In this document: positions 44,001 to 51,249 of the stretch, in pieces | How positions within the stretch are numbered: the stretch's first letter is position 1 | How the letters are laid out: every line of letters starts with the position of its first letter | Assembly (NCBI RefSeq): GCF_016756395.1 | Contig: NZ_AP018365.1 | Location: 5,645,001 to 5,709,000, forward strand | DNA: 64,000 nt | Direction: 5' to 3' | From: Streptomyces sp. SN-593 | GTDB taxonomy: Bacteria > Actinomycetota > Actinomycetes > Streptomycetales > Streptomycetaceae | Notes under the pieces: generated by a model | What the model was told of the DNA's origin: nothing | Databases searched by the model: none | Seen by the model: the letters and a program-made list of their open reading frames with translations, nothing else | Program-made: the position numbers and the translations under genes

Positions 44001-44756
44001 ATGCAGAGCCCGCTTTTCGCCTTCACCGAGGTCCAGAACCAGGACCACTACAGCCTCCAGAACTCCTACCTGCTGCGGGTCCGGTTGGACGGCGACGCCG
44101 GCCCGGACTGCCTGGCCCGCAAGGGCGCGATGGTCGCCTACCAGGGCATGATCGAGTTCGACGGGGAGTACCAGTCGCACCACCGGCGCCGCGCGGCACG
44201 GGCGACGGGCGAGGCACTGGACCTGATGCGCTGCTCCGGGCAGGGCACCGTCTACCTGGCGAACCTCGCCCAGCAGATCCACATCCTCGACGTCGACCAC
44301 GACGGCCTCACCGTCGACAGCTCCTACGTGCTCGCCCTGGACTCCGGCCTGCACTGGGACGTGGTCGCGGTCGACAGCCAGTACGGCCTGTCCGGCACCG
44401 GGCAGTACAACGTCGTCATCGCCGGGCGGGGCAAGGTCGCCCTGATGACGTCGGGCAAGCCACTCGTGCTCCCGGTCACCCCGAACACGTACGTGTCCTG
44501 TGACGCGGACGCGGTCGTCGCCTGGTCGACGTCGCTGCGGGTCCAGATGCAGGCGCAGACCAGCAGTTCGACGGTCTTCCGCCGGCGCGGCAACACCGGC
44601 GAGGGATGGGAGCTGAACTTCGTCGGCCAGGGCCACGTCCTGGTGCAGCCGAGCGAGATGATGCCGCCGCAGAACGTCGACCTGCACGGCCTGCGCGCGC
44701 AGTACGGCGTCGGGGCGCAGGGCGCCCCCCAGGGCAACGCCTGGGGCGGCCGCTGA
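44001..44756 (+). CDS. AIM24 family protein
   Basis: 251 residues. AIM24 pattern: LLRVRLDGDAGPDCLARKGAMVAYQGMIEFDGEY, LMRCSGQGTVYLANLAQQIHILDVDHDGLTVD, IAGRGKVALMTSGKPLVLPVTPNTYVSCDADAVVAWSTSLRVQ. GGGGGAG precedes the ATG at 44001. The C-terminal 25 residues are Gln/Gly-rich. Last gene of the trio, ending at a strong hairpin. Confidence 0.9.
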   Translation: MQSPLFAFTEVQNQDHYSLQNSYLLRVRLDGDAGPDCLARKGAMVAYQGMIEFDGEYQSHHRRRAARATGEALDLMRCSGQGTVYLANLAQQIHILDVDHDGLTVDSSYVLALDSGLHWDVVAVDSQYGLSGTGQYNVVIAGRGKVALMTSGKPLVLPVTPNTYVSCDADAVVAWSTSLRVQMQAQTSSSTVFRRRGNTGEGWELNFVGQGHVLVQPSEMMPPQNVDLHGLRAQYGVGAQGAPQGNAWGGR

Positions 44757-44799
44757 CGGCGGGACCGCCGGACGCGTGAGCGTGGCGGTGCAGGACGGT

Positions 44800-44834
44800 G
44801 TAAGGGGCGCCCACCCGCAGGTGGCGCCCCTTAC
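44800..44834. terminator. Bidirectional terminator after the AIM24 trio
   Basis: A 15-bp stem with one bulged base (GTAAGGGGCGCC... pairing with ...GGCGCCCCTTAC) and a CGCA loop, between convergent genes. Confidence 0.82.
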
Positions 44835-44867
44835 CGGTCCGGATCGCGGCCGCAGGCCCCGCCGCTC

Positions 44868-45398
44868 CTACAGCAGCGCCCTGGTGCGCTCCAGGAGGGT
44901 GCGCACCGACCGGTCGGGCAGTTCCGCGACCTCGTCGAAGGCGAACCAGCGCAGCGCCAGTGACTCCTCGCTGACGGACTCCACCGCGCCGGGCGGCGCC
45001 ACCGCGGCGTACTGGACGTCGAGGTGCCAGGCGCAGGGCACCAGGTGGCGGTCCAGGTTCACCGGGCCGGGGACCAGGAGCTGAAGCCCTGCGATCCCGG
45101 ATTCCTCGGTGCCCTCGCGCAGGGCGGCGCCCGCCAGCGAGGTGTCGTCGGGCTCGCAGTGGCCGCCGGTCTGGAGCCAGGTCCTGAGCTTGGCGTGCAG
45201 GGTCAGCAGGACGCGCCGCCGCTCGGCGTCCAGGATCAGCACGCTGCCGGTCAGGTGCCCGGCCTTGCAGGGCTTCCCCATCCCGTCCGGGTGCGCCGCC
45301 AGGTGGGCGAGGTACGCGCGGCGCAGCTCCTCCTGACCGGTGTCGGGGGCGTGCCAGCTCTCCAGGACGCCCACCGCGTCCTCGTACAGGGTGCTCAC
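44868..45398 (-). CDS. NUDIX hydrolase
   Basis: 176 residues with a complete Nudix box in GGHCEPDDTSLAGAALREGTEESGI. Its substrate is likely a nucleoside diphosphate derivative but cannot be assigned. The GTG start at 45398 overlaps the upstream DUF2342 stop as GTGA, so it is translationally coupled to it. Confidence 0.88.
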   Translation of the reverse strand: MSTLYEDAVGVLESWHAPDTGQEELRRAYLAHLAAHPDGMGKPCKAGHLTGSVLILDAERRRVLLTLHAKLRTWLQTGGHCEPDDTSLAGAALREGTEESGIAGLQLLVPGPVNLDRHLVPCAWHLDVQYAAVAPPGAVESVSEESLALRWFAFDEVAELPDRSVRTLLERTRALL

Positions 45399-46927
45399 TT
45401 GCCGGTGTCGCCGTCCTCGTCGCCGGAACCCGATTGCCCGTCGTCGCCCGCGTCCTTCGCCGAGGGACCGCCGTCCTCGGCCTGTGCGGGCTTCTCCGGC
45501 CCAGCCGCGCCCTCGCGGCCGGTGCCCGGGGCGCCCTTGTCCGTGCTCGTCCCGGGCCCGCGGTCGCCGGCCGTCCCGCCGGCCGCCTCCCCGAGCAGCT
45601 TGTCCAGCTCGGAGAAGTCGATGGCGTCGCGGTGCACGAACCCGTCGGGGTCGTCCAGGTCGGCCGCCGTCGGCAGCATGTCGGGGTGCGCCCACAGGCC
45701 GTCCCGGCCCTCGACGCCGCGGGCGTCGGTGAGCGATGCCCACAGCCGGGAGGCGTCGCGCAGCCGGCGCGGCCGCAGTTCGAGGCCGATCAGGGTGGCG
45801 AAGGTCTGCTCGGCCGGGCCGCCGGTCGCCCGGCGGCGGCGCAGCGTCTCCCGCAGCGCGCCCGCGGACGGCAGGTGCGGCGCGGCGGCCGCGTGCACGA
45901 CCGCGTCCACCCAGCCCTCGACCAGCGCGAGGGCCGTCTCCAGCCGGGCCAGCGCGGACTTCTGCGCCGGGGTGTCCTCGGGCTGGAACATGCCCTGTTG
46001 CAACGCCTCCTGAAGCTGCTCGGGCTGCGTCGGGTCGAGCTGCCCGACGGCCTCCTCCAGGCGCGCGGTGTCGACCTTGATGCCGCGGGCGTAGCCCTCG
46101 ACGGCGCCGAACAGGTGCGCCCGCAGCCACGGCACGTGGGCGAACAGCCGCTGGTGGGCGGCCTCGCGCAGCGCGAGGTAGAGCCGCACCTCCTCCTGGG
46201 GGATGCCCAGCCCGTCGCCGAACGCGGCCACGTTCGCCGGCAGCAGGGCGGCCTTGCCGGACGGGCCGAGCGGCAGTCCGACGTCCGTGGAGCCGACCAC
46301 CTCGCCGGCCAGGGTGCCGAGCGCCTGCCCGATCTGCGAACCGAACATGGCGCCGCCCATGGACCGCATCATGCCGAGCAGCGGGCCGGTCATGGCCTGC
46401 ATCTCCTCCGGCAGCACGTCGCCCATGGCGCCGGCGACGCGCTCGGCCACCGGGTCGACCAGGTCCTTCCACACCGGCAGCGTCGCCTCGACCCACTCGG
46501 CGCGGCTCCAGGCCACGGCGGTGTTGGCGCCGGACGGCAGGGACGTCACGCCGTCGAGCCACAGGTCGGCGAGGCGGACGGCCTCCTGGACCCAGTCGCG
46601 GTCGGCGCGGCCGACGGTCGCGTCCTTCACGCCGTCCGGCGTGCCCTGGGCGACGGTCTGGCGGGCGATGTCCTTGGCCATGTCCCAGTTCACGGGGCCG
46701 CCGTCGTAGGAGAGCATCTGGCCGAGCTGCTGGAAGGCCGCGCCCAGGTCACCGGGGTTCAGGGAGCCGAACATCGCCGCGAGCGGGTTGTCGCCGCCGC
46801 CCGCGCCGAAGGGGCTGGCGCCGCCGAAGCCGAACGGGTTCGGCTGGCCGCCCTTGGGCTGCTTGCCCTCGTCCCCGTCCTCGGGCTCCTCGGGAGGGAC
46901 GCCGAATCCGAATGGGATGTCACTCAC
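45395..46927 (-). CDS. Zinc-dependent metalloprotease-like protein (DUF2342)
   Basis: 510 residues. The start MSDIPFGFGVPPEEPEDG is typical of the family. A Gly/Phe-rich N-terminus (1-50) is followed by the alpha-helical DUF2342 zincin-like domain (about 60-430) with REAAHQRLFAHVPWLRAHLFGAVEGYA, where the conserved ExxH stands in for a classical HExxH. The acidic C-terminal tail (about 435-510) is disordered. The GTG at 46927 has GAGGAA. Matches mycobacterial Rv3195. Confidence 0.9.
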   Translation of the reverse strand: MSDIPFGFGVPPEEPEDGDEGKQPKGGQPNPFGFGGASPFGAGGGDNPLAAMFGSLNPGDLGAAFQQLGQMLSYDGGPVNWDMAKDIARQTVAQGTPDGVKDATVGRADRDWVQEAVRLADLWLDGVTSLPSGANTAVAWSRAEWVEATLPVWKDLVDPVAERVAGAMGDVLPEEMQAMTGPLLGMMRSMGGAMFGSQIGQALGTLAGEVVGSTDVGLPLGPSGKAALLPANVAAFGDGLGIPQEEVRLYLALREAAHQRLFAHVPWLRAHLFGAVEGYARGIKVDTARLEEAVGQLDPTQPEQLQEALQQGMFQPEDTPAQKSALARLETALALVEGWVDAVVHAAAAPHLPSAGALRETLRRRRATGGPAEQTFATLIGLELRPRRLRDASRLWASLTDARGVEGRDGLWAHPDMLPTAADLDDPDGFVHRDAIDFSELDKLLGEAAGGTAGDRGPGTSTDKGAPGTGREGAAGPEKPAQAEDGGPSAKDAGDDGQSGSGDEDGDTGK

Positions 46928-47124
46928 GGGATTCCTCGGATCTGTGTCGTGATGGGCTGTGTCGGGGGCCTGTACATGGCCGACCGGGCCTCTGACCGCC
47001 ACCGGTGCGGCGTGTCAGGAGGTCTTGCCGACCGGGCCCGGTGTGATGGGCTCTACCTCCAGCGTAGACACCCGTCCGGCAGGATGGCGCTGTACGTATC
47101 TGAGACAACCGTGGGAGACACCCG

Positions 47125-48228
47125 GTGAGTTCCCCAGAAGCACACGTTCGCCCAGAGCGGAGTCCCGGCCGGTCCGGGTCCGGGCCGGTGGTCGCGATCA
47201 CGGGCGCGGCTTCCGGGGTGGGGCGCGCGCTGGCCCTGCGGCTCGCCGAGTCCGACCAGGTCAGAAGGGTCGTCGCGATCGACGAGCGGCGTGGCGACGT
47301 GCCCGGGGCGACCTGGCGGGTGCTCGACGTGCGCGACCCGGCGATCGCCGAGAAGCTGCGCGGCGCGTCGGTCGTGGTGCACCTCGCGCTCGACCTGGAC
47401 CTGGAGTCCGACGCGAAGGCCCGCTCGGCGTTCAACGTGCGCGGCACCCAGACCGTGCTCACGGCGGCCGCCGCGGCCGGGGTGCACCGCGTGGTGCTGT
47501 GCACCTCGGCGATGGTCTACGGCGCCCAGGCCGACAACGACGTGCCGCTCGCCGAGGACGCGCCGCTGCGCGCCACCTCCGAGGCGAGCTTCGTGGACGA
47601 CCTGCTGGAGATCGAGCGGCTGGGCCGGCGCGCCCCGCGCGCCCATCCGGGACTGAACGTGACGATCCTGCGGCCGGCGGTCCTGGTGGGCGACACCGAC
47701 ACCGCGCTGACCCGCTACTTCGAGTCGCCCCGGCTGCTCGTGGTGGCCGGCAGCCGCCCCTGCTGGCAGTTCTGCCACGTCGACGACCTCGTCTCGGCCC
47801 TGGAGTTCGCGGCGCTGGAGAAGGTCGACGGCGACATGGCCGTCGGCTGCGACGGCTGGCTGGAGCAGGAGGAGGTCGAGCAGCTTTCCGGCATCCGCCG
47901 CATGGAACTGCCGGCCGCGGTCGCCTTCGGCGCGGCCTCGCGGCTGCACCGGCTGGGCCTGACCCCGTCCCCGGCCGGCGACCTCGCGTACACCATGCAC
48001 CCCTGGGTGGTCAGCGGGCGCAAGCTGTACGAGGCGGGATGGCGGCCCCGGTGGTCCAACGAGCAGGTGCTCGCGGAACTGCTCGCGGAGGTCGAGGGGC
48101 GCAACTCCGTCGCCGGGCGCCGCCTGGGCCGCAAGGACGCCACCACCCTGGGCGCCGCGGGCGCGACCGTCGCCCTGATCGGCGCGGCCGCCGTGGTGCG
48201 CAGCGCGCGCCGCCGCCGCGGACTGTGA
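47125..48228 (+). CDS. SDR-family protein with C-terminal membrane anchor, catalytic motif altered
   Basis: 367 residues. The Rossmann glycine motif TGAASGVG (about 26-33) and VLCTSAMVYGAQAD follow extended SDRs, but where YxxxK is expected the sequence reads SFVDDLLEIE, so the catalytic Tyr/Lys pair appears lost. A C-terminal helix (TLGAAGATVALIGAAAVV) flanked by Arg/Lys suggests membrane attachment. GTG start with GGGAG seven nt upstream. Divergent from the DUF2342 gene. Possibly a sensor or binding protein for a nucleotide ligand. Confidence 0.82.
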   Translation: MSSPEAHVRPERSPGRSGSGPVVAITGAASGVGRALALRLAESDQVRRVVAIDERRGDVPGATWRVLDVRDPAIAEKLRGASVVVHLALDLDLESDAKARSAFNVRGTQTVLTAAAAAGVHRVVLCTSAMVYGAQADNDVPLAEDAPLRATSEASFVDDLLEIERLGRRAPRAHPGLNVTILRPAVLVGDTDTALTRYFESPRLLVVAGSRPCWQFCHVDDLVSALEFAALEKVDGDMAVGCDGWLEQEEVEQLSGIRRMELPAAVAFGAASRLHRLGLTPSPAGDLAYTMHPWVVSGRKLYEAGWRPRWSNEQVLAELLAEVEGRNSVAGRRLGRKDATTLGAAGATVALIGAAAVVRSARRRRGL

Positions 48229-48338
48229 CCTCCACCCGGCGCCCCCGGGCGGCCGGCCCGCCGAGGGCGGGTCCATCATGGGACCACGGGAGGGGACACG
48301 GTTTCCGCCTCGCGGGACGGCGGGGGGAGTGAGGCAGG

Positions 48339-48833
48339 ATGGAAGGCATGGCACCCGTATCCGGCGCGCCCGGAGAGTCCGCGCCCGCGCGCCGCGCAGG
48401 CGGGTCCGCGCCCGCCGTGCGCCTGCTCGCGATCCGCGACACGCCCCTGTCGGTCGACGAGGTCCTCGCCGCGGTCGGGGACGACGCGGCTGGCGGCACC
48501 GCGCTGTTCGTGGGCACCGTCCGCGACCACGACGAACGCCCCGACGCCCTGGTGACCGGGCTGTCGTACACCGCGCACCCCACGGCCGGGACCGAACTGC
48601 GCCGGGTCGCGGAGAAAGTCGCCGCTGACTTCCCCGTCCGGGCGCTCGCCGCCGTCCACCGGGTCGGCGACCTGCGGGTCGGCGACATCGCGGTGGTCGT
48701 CGCGGTCGCGTGCCCGCACCGCGGCGAGGCGTTCGCCGCCAGCCGCCGCCTGATCGACGACCTCAAGCGCGAGGTGCCGATCTGGAAGCACCAGACGTTC
48801 GCCGACGGCGGGCAGACGTGGGTCGGCGCCTGA
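48339..48833 (+). CDS. moaE: Molybdopterin synthase catalytic subunit MoaE
   Basis: 164 residues. Residues about 30-164 are MoaE: GGTALFVGTVRDHDE, GLSYTAHPTAGTELRRV, AAVHRVGDLRVGDIAVVVAVACPHRGEAF, and LKREVPIWKHQTF with the catalytic lysine region. It makes molybdopterin from precursor Z with thiocarboxylated MoaD, which MoeZ (12022) can supply. ATG 48339 has GAGG upstream; ATG 48348 is possible. Confidence 0.93.
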   Translation: MEGMAPVSGAPGESAPARRAGGSAPAVRLLAIRDTPLSVDEVLAAVGDDAAGGTALFVGTVRDHDERPDALVTGLSYTAHPTAGTELRRVAEKVAADFPVRALAAVHRVGDLRVGDIAVVVAVACPHRGEAFAASRRLIDDLKREVPIWKHQTFADGGQTWVGA

Positions 48834-49020
48834 CGGAGGCAGGCCGGTACCGGACGGGGGCGGGCCGGCGCCTGCTGCGGCGGCGGCCGCGCGACGCCGG
48901 ATGCCCCGCGACGCCGGCCCCTGGGCCCGCCCCGACGCCGGCCGCGGAACGAACCCTCCGTTAGTGGTACTTCCGGTTGCGTAACCCCGCGCCCCGGCCG
49001 AACGTTGTCTTACCGCGTGG

Positions 49021-49050
49021 TTAATCTGCTCATAGGTCTGATTAATCTCG
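49021..49050 (+). repeat. A+T-rich direct repeat before the small membrane protein gene
   Basis: TTAATCT occurs at 49021-49027 and 49042-49048, 21 bp (two helical turns) apart in an otherwise G+C-rich spacer. Possible regulator site; nothing identified. Confidence 0.4.
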
Positions 49051-49080
49051 TTTGGCCCATACGGGATCGGGGAGTTCGCA

Positions 49081-49341
49081 GTGGCAGCACTCACTTGGTT
49101 GCTCATTCCGGTGGCCGCCGCGGCCGCCGCCGCCATCTGGGCCCGCTGGGCCGCCCGCCGGCGCAGCACCGGAGACGGTGCCTCGCTCGCCGGCTACGAG
49201 CGGTTCCGGCAGGCCATGCAGGCGTCCTCGGCGGTCGCGGCCGGGGCCGGAGGCGCCCCGGTCGCGGCGCTCGACAAGGACACCTCGTCGGACGGCGAGG
49301 AGGACTCACCCCGCGGGCCGGTCGTCGGACCGGTCCCGTAG
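49081..49341 (+). CDS. Small single-pass membrane protein
   Basis: 86 residues. One N-terminal TM helix (LTWLLIPVAAAAAAAIWARW) is followed by a basic stretch RRR and an Asp/Glu-rich tail with EEDSPRGPV, so the C-terminus is probably cytoplasmic. GGGGAG lies 6 nt before the GTG. I do not recognise a family. It lies 9 nt before the PDZ protease gene and may assist it. Confidence 0.72.
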   Translation: MAALTWLLIPVAAAAAAAIWARWAARRRSTGDGASLAGYERFRQAMQASSAVAAGAGGAPVAALDKDTSSDGEEDSPRGPVVGPVP

Positions 49342-49344
49342 GGT
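49339..49344 (+). promoter_or_regulatory. -10 element of a leaderless promoter for the PDZ protease gene
   Basis: TAGGGT ends 6 nt before the ATG at 49351, overlapping the stop of the preceding gene. Confidence 0.5.
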
Positions 49345-49350
49345 CAGGGC

Positions 49351-50424
49351 ATGTCACGCCGCACCGCGACGCTCCTCGCCTCGACCCTGACGCTCATAGC
49401 GCTGCTGTGCGTGGCGCTGGTGACCCCGACTCCGTACGCGGAGATGTCACCCGGGCCGACCGTGAACACCCTGGGCAGCTACGGCGGCGAGAAGGTCATC
49501 GACATCTCCGGCCGCACGACATACCCCACCACCGGCAACCTGAACATGACGACGGTGCGCGTCACCGGCGCGGACTACCGGATGAACCTGGTCGAGGCGG
49601 TGCTCGGCTGGGCCCGGCACGACGACAAGGTCGTCGAGCACGACACGATCTACCCCGGGGGCCAGACCGCCGAGCAGGCGGACCAGGAGAACGCGGAGGA
49701 GTTCAGCCAGTCCCAGGACAGCGCCAAGGTCGCCGCCCTGGAGGAGCTGAAGATCCCCGTGCAGTCCCGGGTGATCGTCGCGAGCGTGGTCAAGGGCGGC
49801 GCGGCCGAGGGCCTGCTGCACGCCGGCGACGTGATCAAGGCGGTGGACGGCCACCAGGTCGCCGCGGCCGACCAGGTGGCGACCTTCGTGACCAAGCACT
49901 CCCCGGGCGAGAAGACCGTCTTCACCGTGGTCAGGGCCGCCGACGTGAAGAAGAAGTCCCCGCCGACCCAGCAGGTGACGATCACCACCCGCGCCTCCGA
50001 CGACAGCGGCGCCAAGCGCGCGATCGTCGGCATCGCGGCGGGCGTGGAGCACCTGTTCCCGTTCACCATCAACATCCGGCTGGCGGACGTCGGCGGCCCC
50101 AGTGCGGGCATGATGTTCGCGCTCGGCATCATCGACAAGCTCACCCCGGGCTCGCTCACCGGCGGTGCCTTCGTGGCCGGCACCGGGACCATAGACGACA
50201 AGGGCGACGTCGGGCCGATCGGCGGCATCAGCCTCAAGACGATCGGCGCCCGCGACAAGGGCGCGAAGTACTTCCTCACCCCGGCCGACAACTGCGAGGA
50301 GGCCGCCAAGGACGTCCCCGGCGGCCTCACCCTGGTCAAGGTCAAGACCCTGGACGACGCCATGGCGGCGCTGAAGGACATCCGCAGCGGCGCCACCTCG
50401 AAGCTGCCGAGCTGCAAGAGCTGA
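49351..50424 (+). CDS. PDZ-domain Lon-like (S16) serine protease, YlbL type
   Basis: 357 residues. A signal anchor (residues 9-25) is followed by a PDZ domain (about 140-200) and a C-terminal Lon protease domain with the Ser-Lys dyad: Ser251 in GGPSAGMMFALG and Lys296 in GGISLKTIGA. Membrane-anchored and extracytoplasmic. The family has no ATPase domain and degrades or trims membrane proteins. Corresponds to mycobacterial Rv3194c, next to the UPF0182 gene as here. Confidence 0.92.
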   Translation: MSRRTATLLASTLTLIALLCVALVTPTPYAEMSPGPTVNTLGSYGGEKVIDISGRTTYPTTGNLNMTTVRVTGADYRMNLVEAVLGWARHDDKVVEHDTIYPGGQTAEQADQENAEEFSQSQDSAKVAALEELKIPVQSRVIVASVVKGGAAEGLLHAGDVIKAVDGHQVAAADQVATFVTKHSPGEKTVFTVVRAADVKKKSPPTQQVTITTRASDDSGAKRAIVGIAAGVEHLFPFTINIRLADVGGPSAGMMFALGIIDKLTPGSLTGGAFVAGTGTIDDKGDVGPIGGISLKTIGARDKGAKYFLTPADNCEEAAKDVPGGLTLVKVKTLDDAMAALKDIRSGATSKLPSCKS

Positions 50425-50460
50425 CCGCCGGGGTGCGGCCCCGCCGCCCACTTCCTTCTC

Positions 50461-50520
50461 CCGCCGCCCGGGCGCTTCCTCCGCCGCCTGCGTGCCTCCT
50501 CCGCCGCCCGGGTGCCGGGC
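50461..50520 (+). repeat. Imperfect 20-bp tandem repeat, three copies
   Basis: Units begin CCGCCGCC at 50461, 50481 and 50501 with a few substitutions; the last runs into the terminator. Confidence 0.6.
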
Positions 50521-50535
50521 CTCCGCCCGGCACCC
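50510..50535. terminator. Bidirectional terminator
   Basis: GGGTGCCGGG (50510-50519) and CCCGGCACCC (50526-50535), 6-nt loop, between convergent genes. Confidence 0.8.
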
Positions 50536-50557
50536 TGCCGCGGTCAGCCGCCCGCCC

Positions 50558-51118
50558 TCACTCCTCGAACGTGGCGCTCAGCGCCTCCGCCAGCCCGGGC
50601 ACCAGGTCCCTGCCGGTCAGCACCTCCGTCGCGGAGTCCTTCTCGCGCAGCCGCACCGCCGACTCCCGCGTCCCGTCGCGCAGCACCCCCACCGTCATCC
50701 GCACCTCCTGGCGCTCGGGGTGCGCCGCGACCCAGGCGGTCAGCGCCTTGCCGTCGAGGCCGTCGGGGATGGCCGCCTCGGCGGACGGCGGCAGCATCAG
50801 CCGCTCCACGGTGAGCGCGCAGCCCGCGATCACATCCGGCCAGGCGATGGTGGCCAGGAAGTCGTCGAGCGCCTGGCCGGCCGGCAGCTCGTCCTGCTCG
50901 ATGGGGGTCAGGCCGCCGTCGGCCGGGCCGGCGGCGTCCAGCCCGAGCTGGTCGGCGAGGGCGGGCTCGCGGCTGCGCAGATGGGCGGTGTCGACCAGGG
51001 CGAACAGCCGTGCGGGCCGGTCCCAGCCGAGGCCCGCCGCATAGCCGTCGATCTCGAGGACGGCGCGGGTCAGGGGGTTCGCCGCGAGCGGCGAACCTTC
51101 GGTCGCAGTGTTGGACAT
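50558..51118 (-). CDS. PPA1309 family protein
   Basis: 186 residues. The actinobacterial PPA1309 family is recognised by NPLTRAVLEIDGYAAGLGWDRPARLFALVDTAHL, DDFLATIAWPDVIAGCALTVERLMLPP and VLRDGTRESAVRLRE. No catalytic motif is known. ATG at 51118 with GGGGGAGG eight nt upstream. Divergent from the UPF0182 gene, an arrangement conserved in actinobacteria as far as I recall. Confidence 0.88.
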   Translation of the reverse strand: MSNTATEGSPLAANPLTRAVLEIDGYAAGLGWDRPARLFALVDTAHLRSREPALADQLGLDAAGPADGGLTPIEQDELPAGQALDDFLATIAWPDVIAGCALTVERLMLPPSAEAAIPDGLDGKALTAWVAAHPERQEVRMTVGVLRDGTRESAVRLREKDSATEVLTGRDLVPGLAEALSATFEE

Positions 51119-51249
51119 GTCAGTATCCTCCCCCTTCTCCGGCCGGAAACGGGAACCGGCCAAAGCGTCGAGAAGTTGCACCTGTGGGGGTCCGACTCGG
51201 GGCGCCCGAGATCACCGACCACTTCGAGGTGCGCACCGTGGTATTCGAG

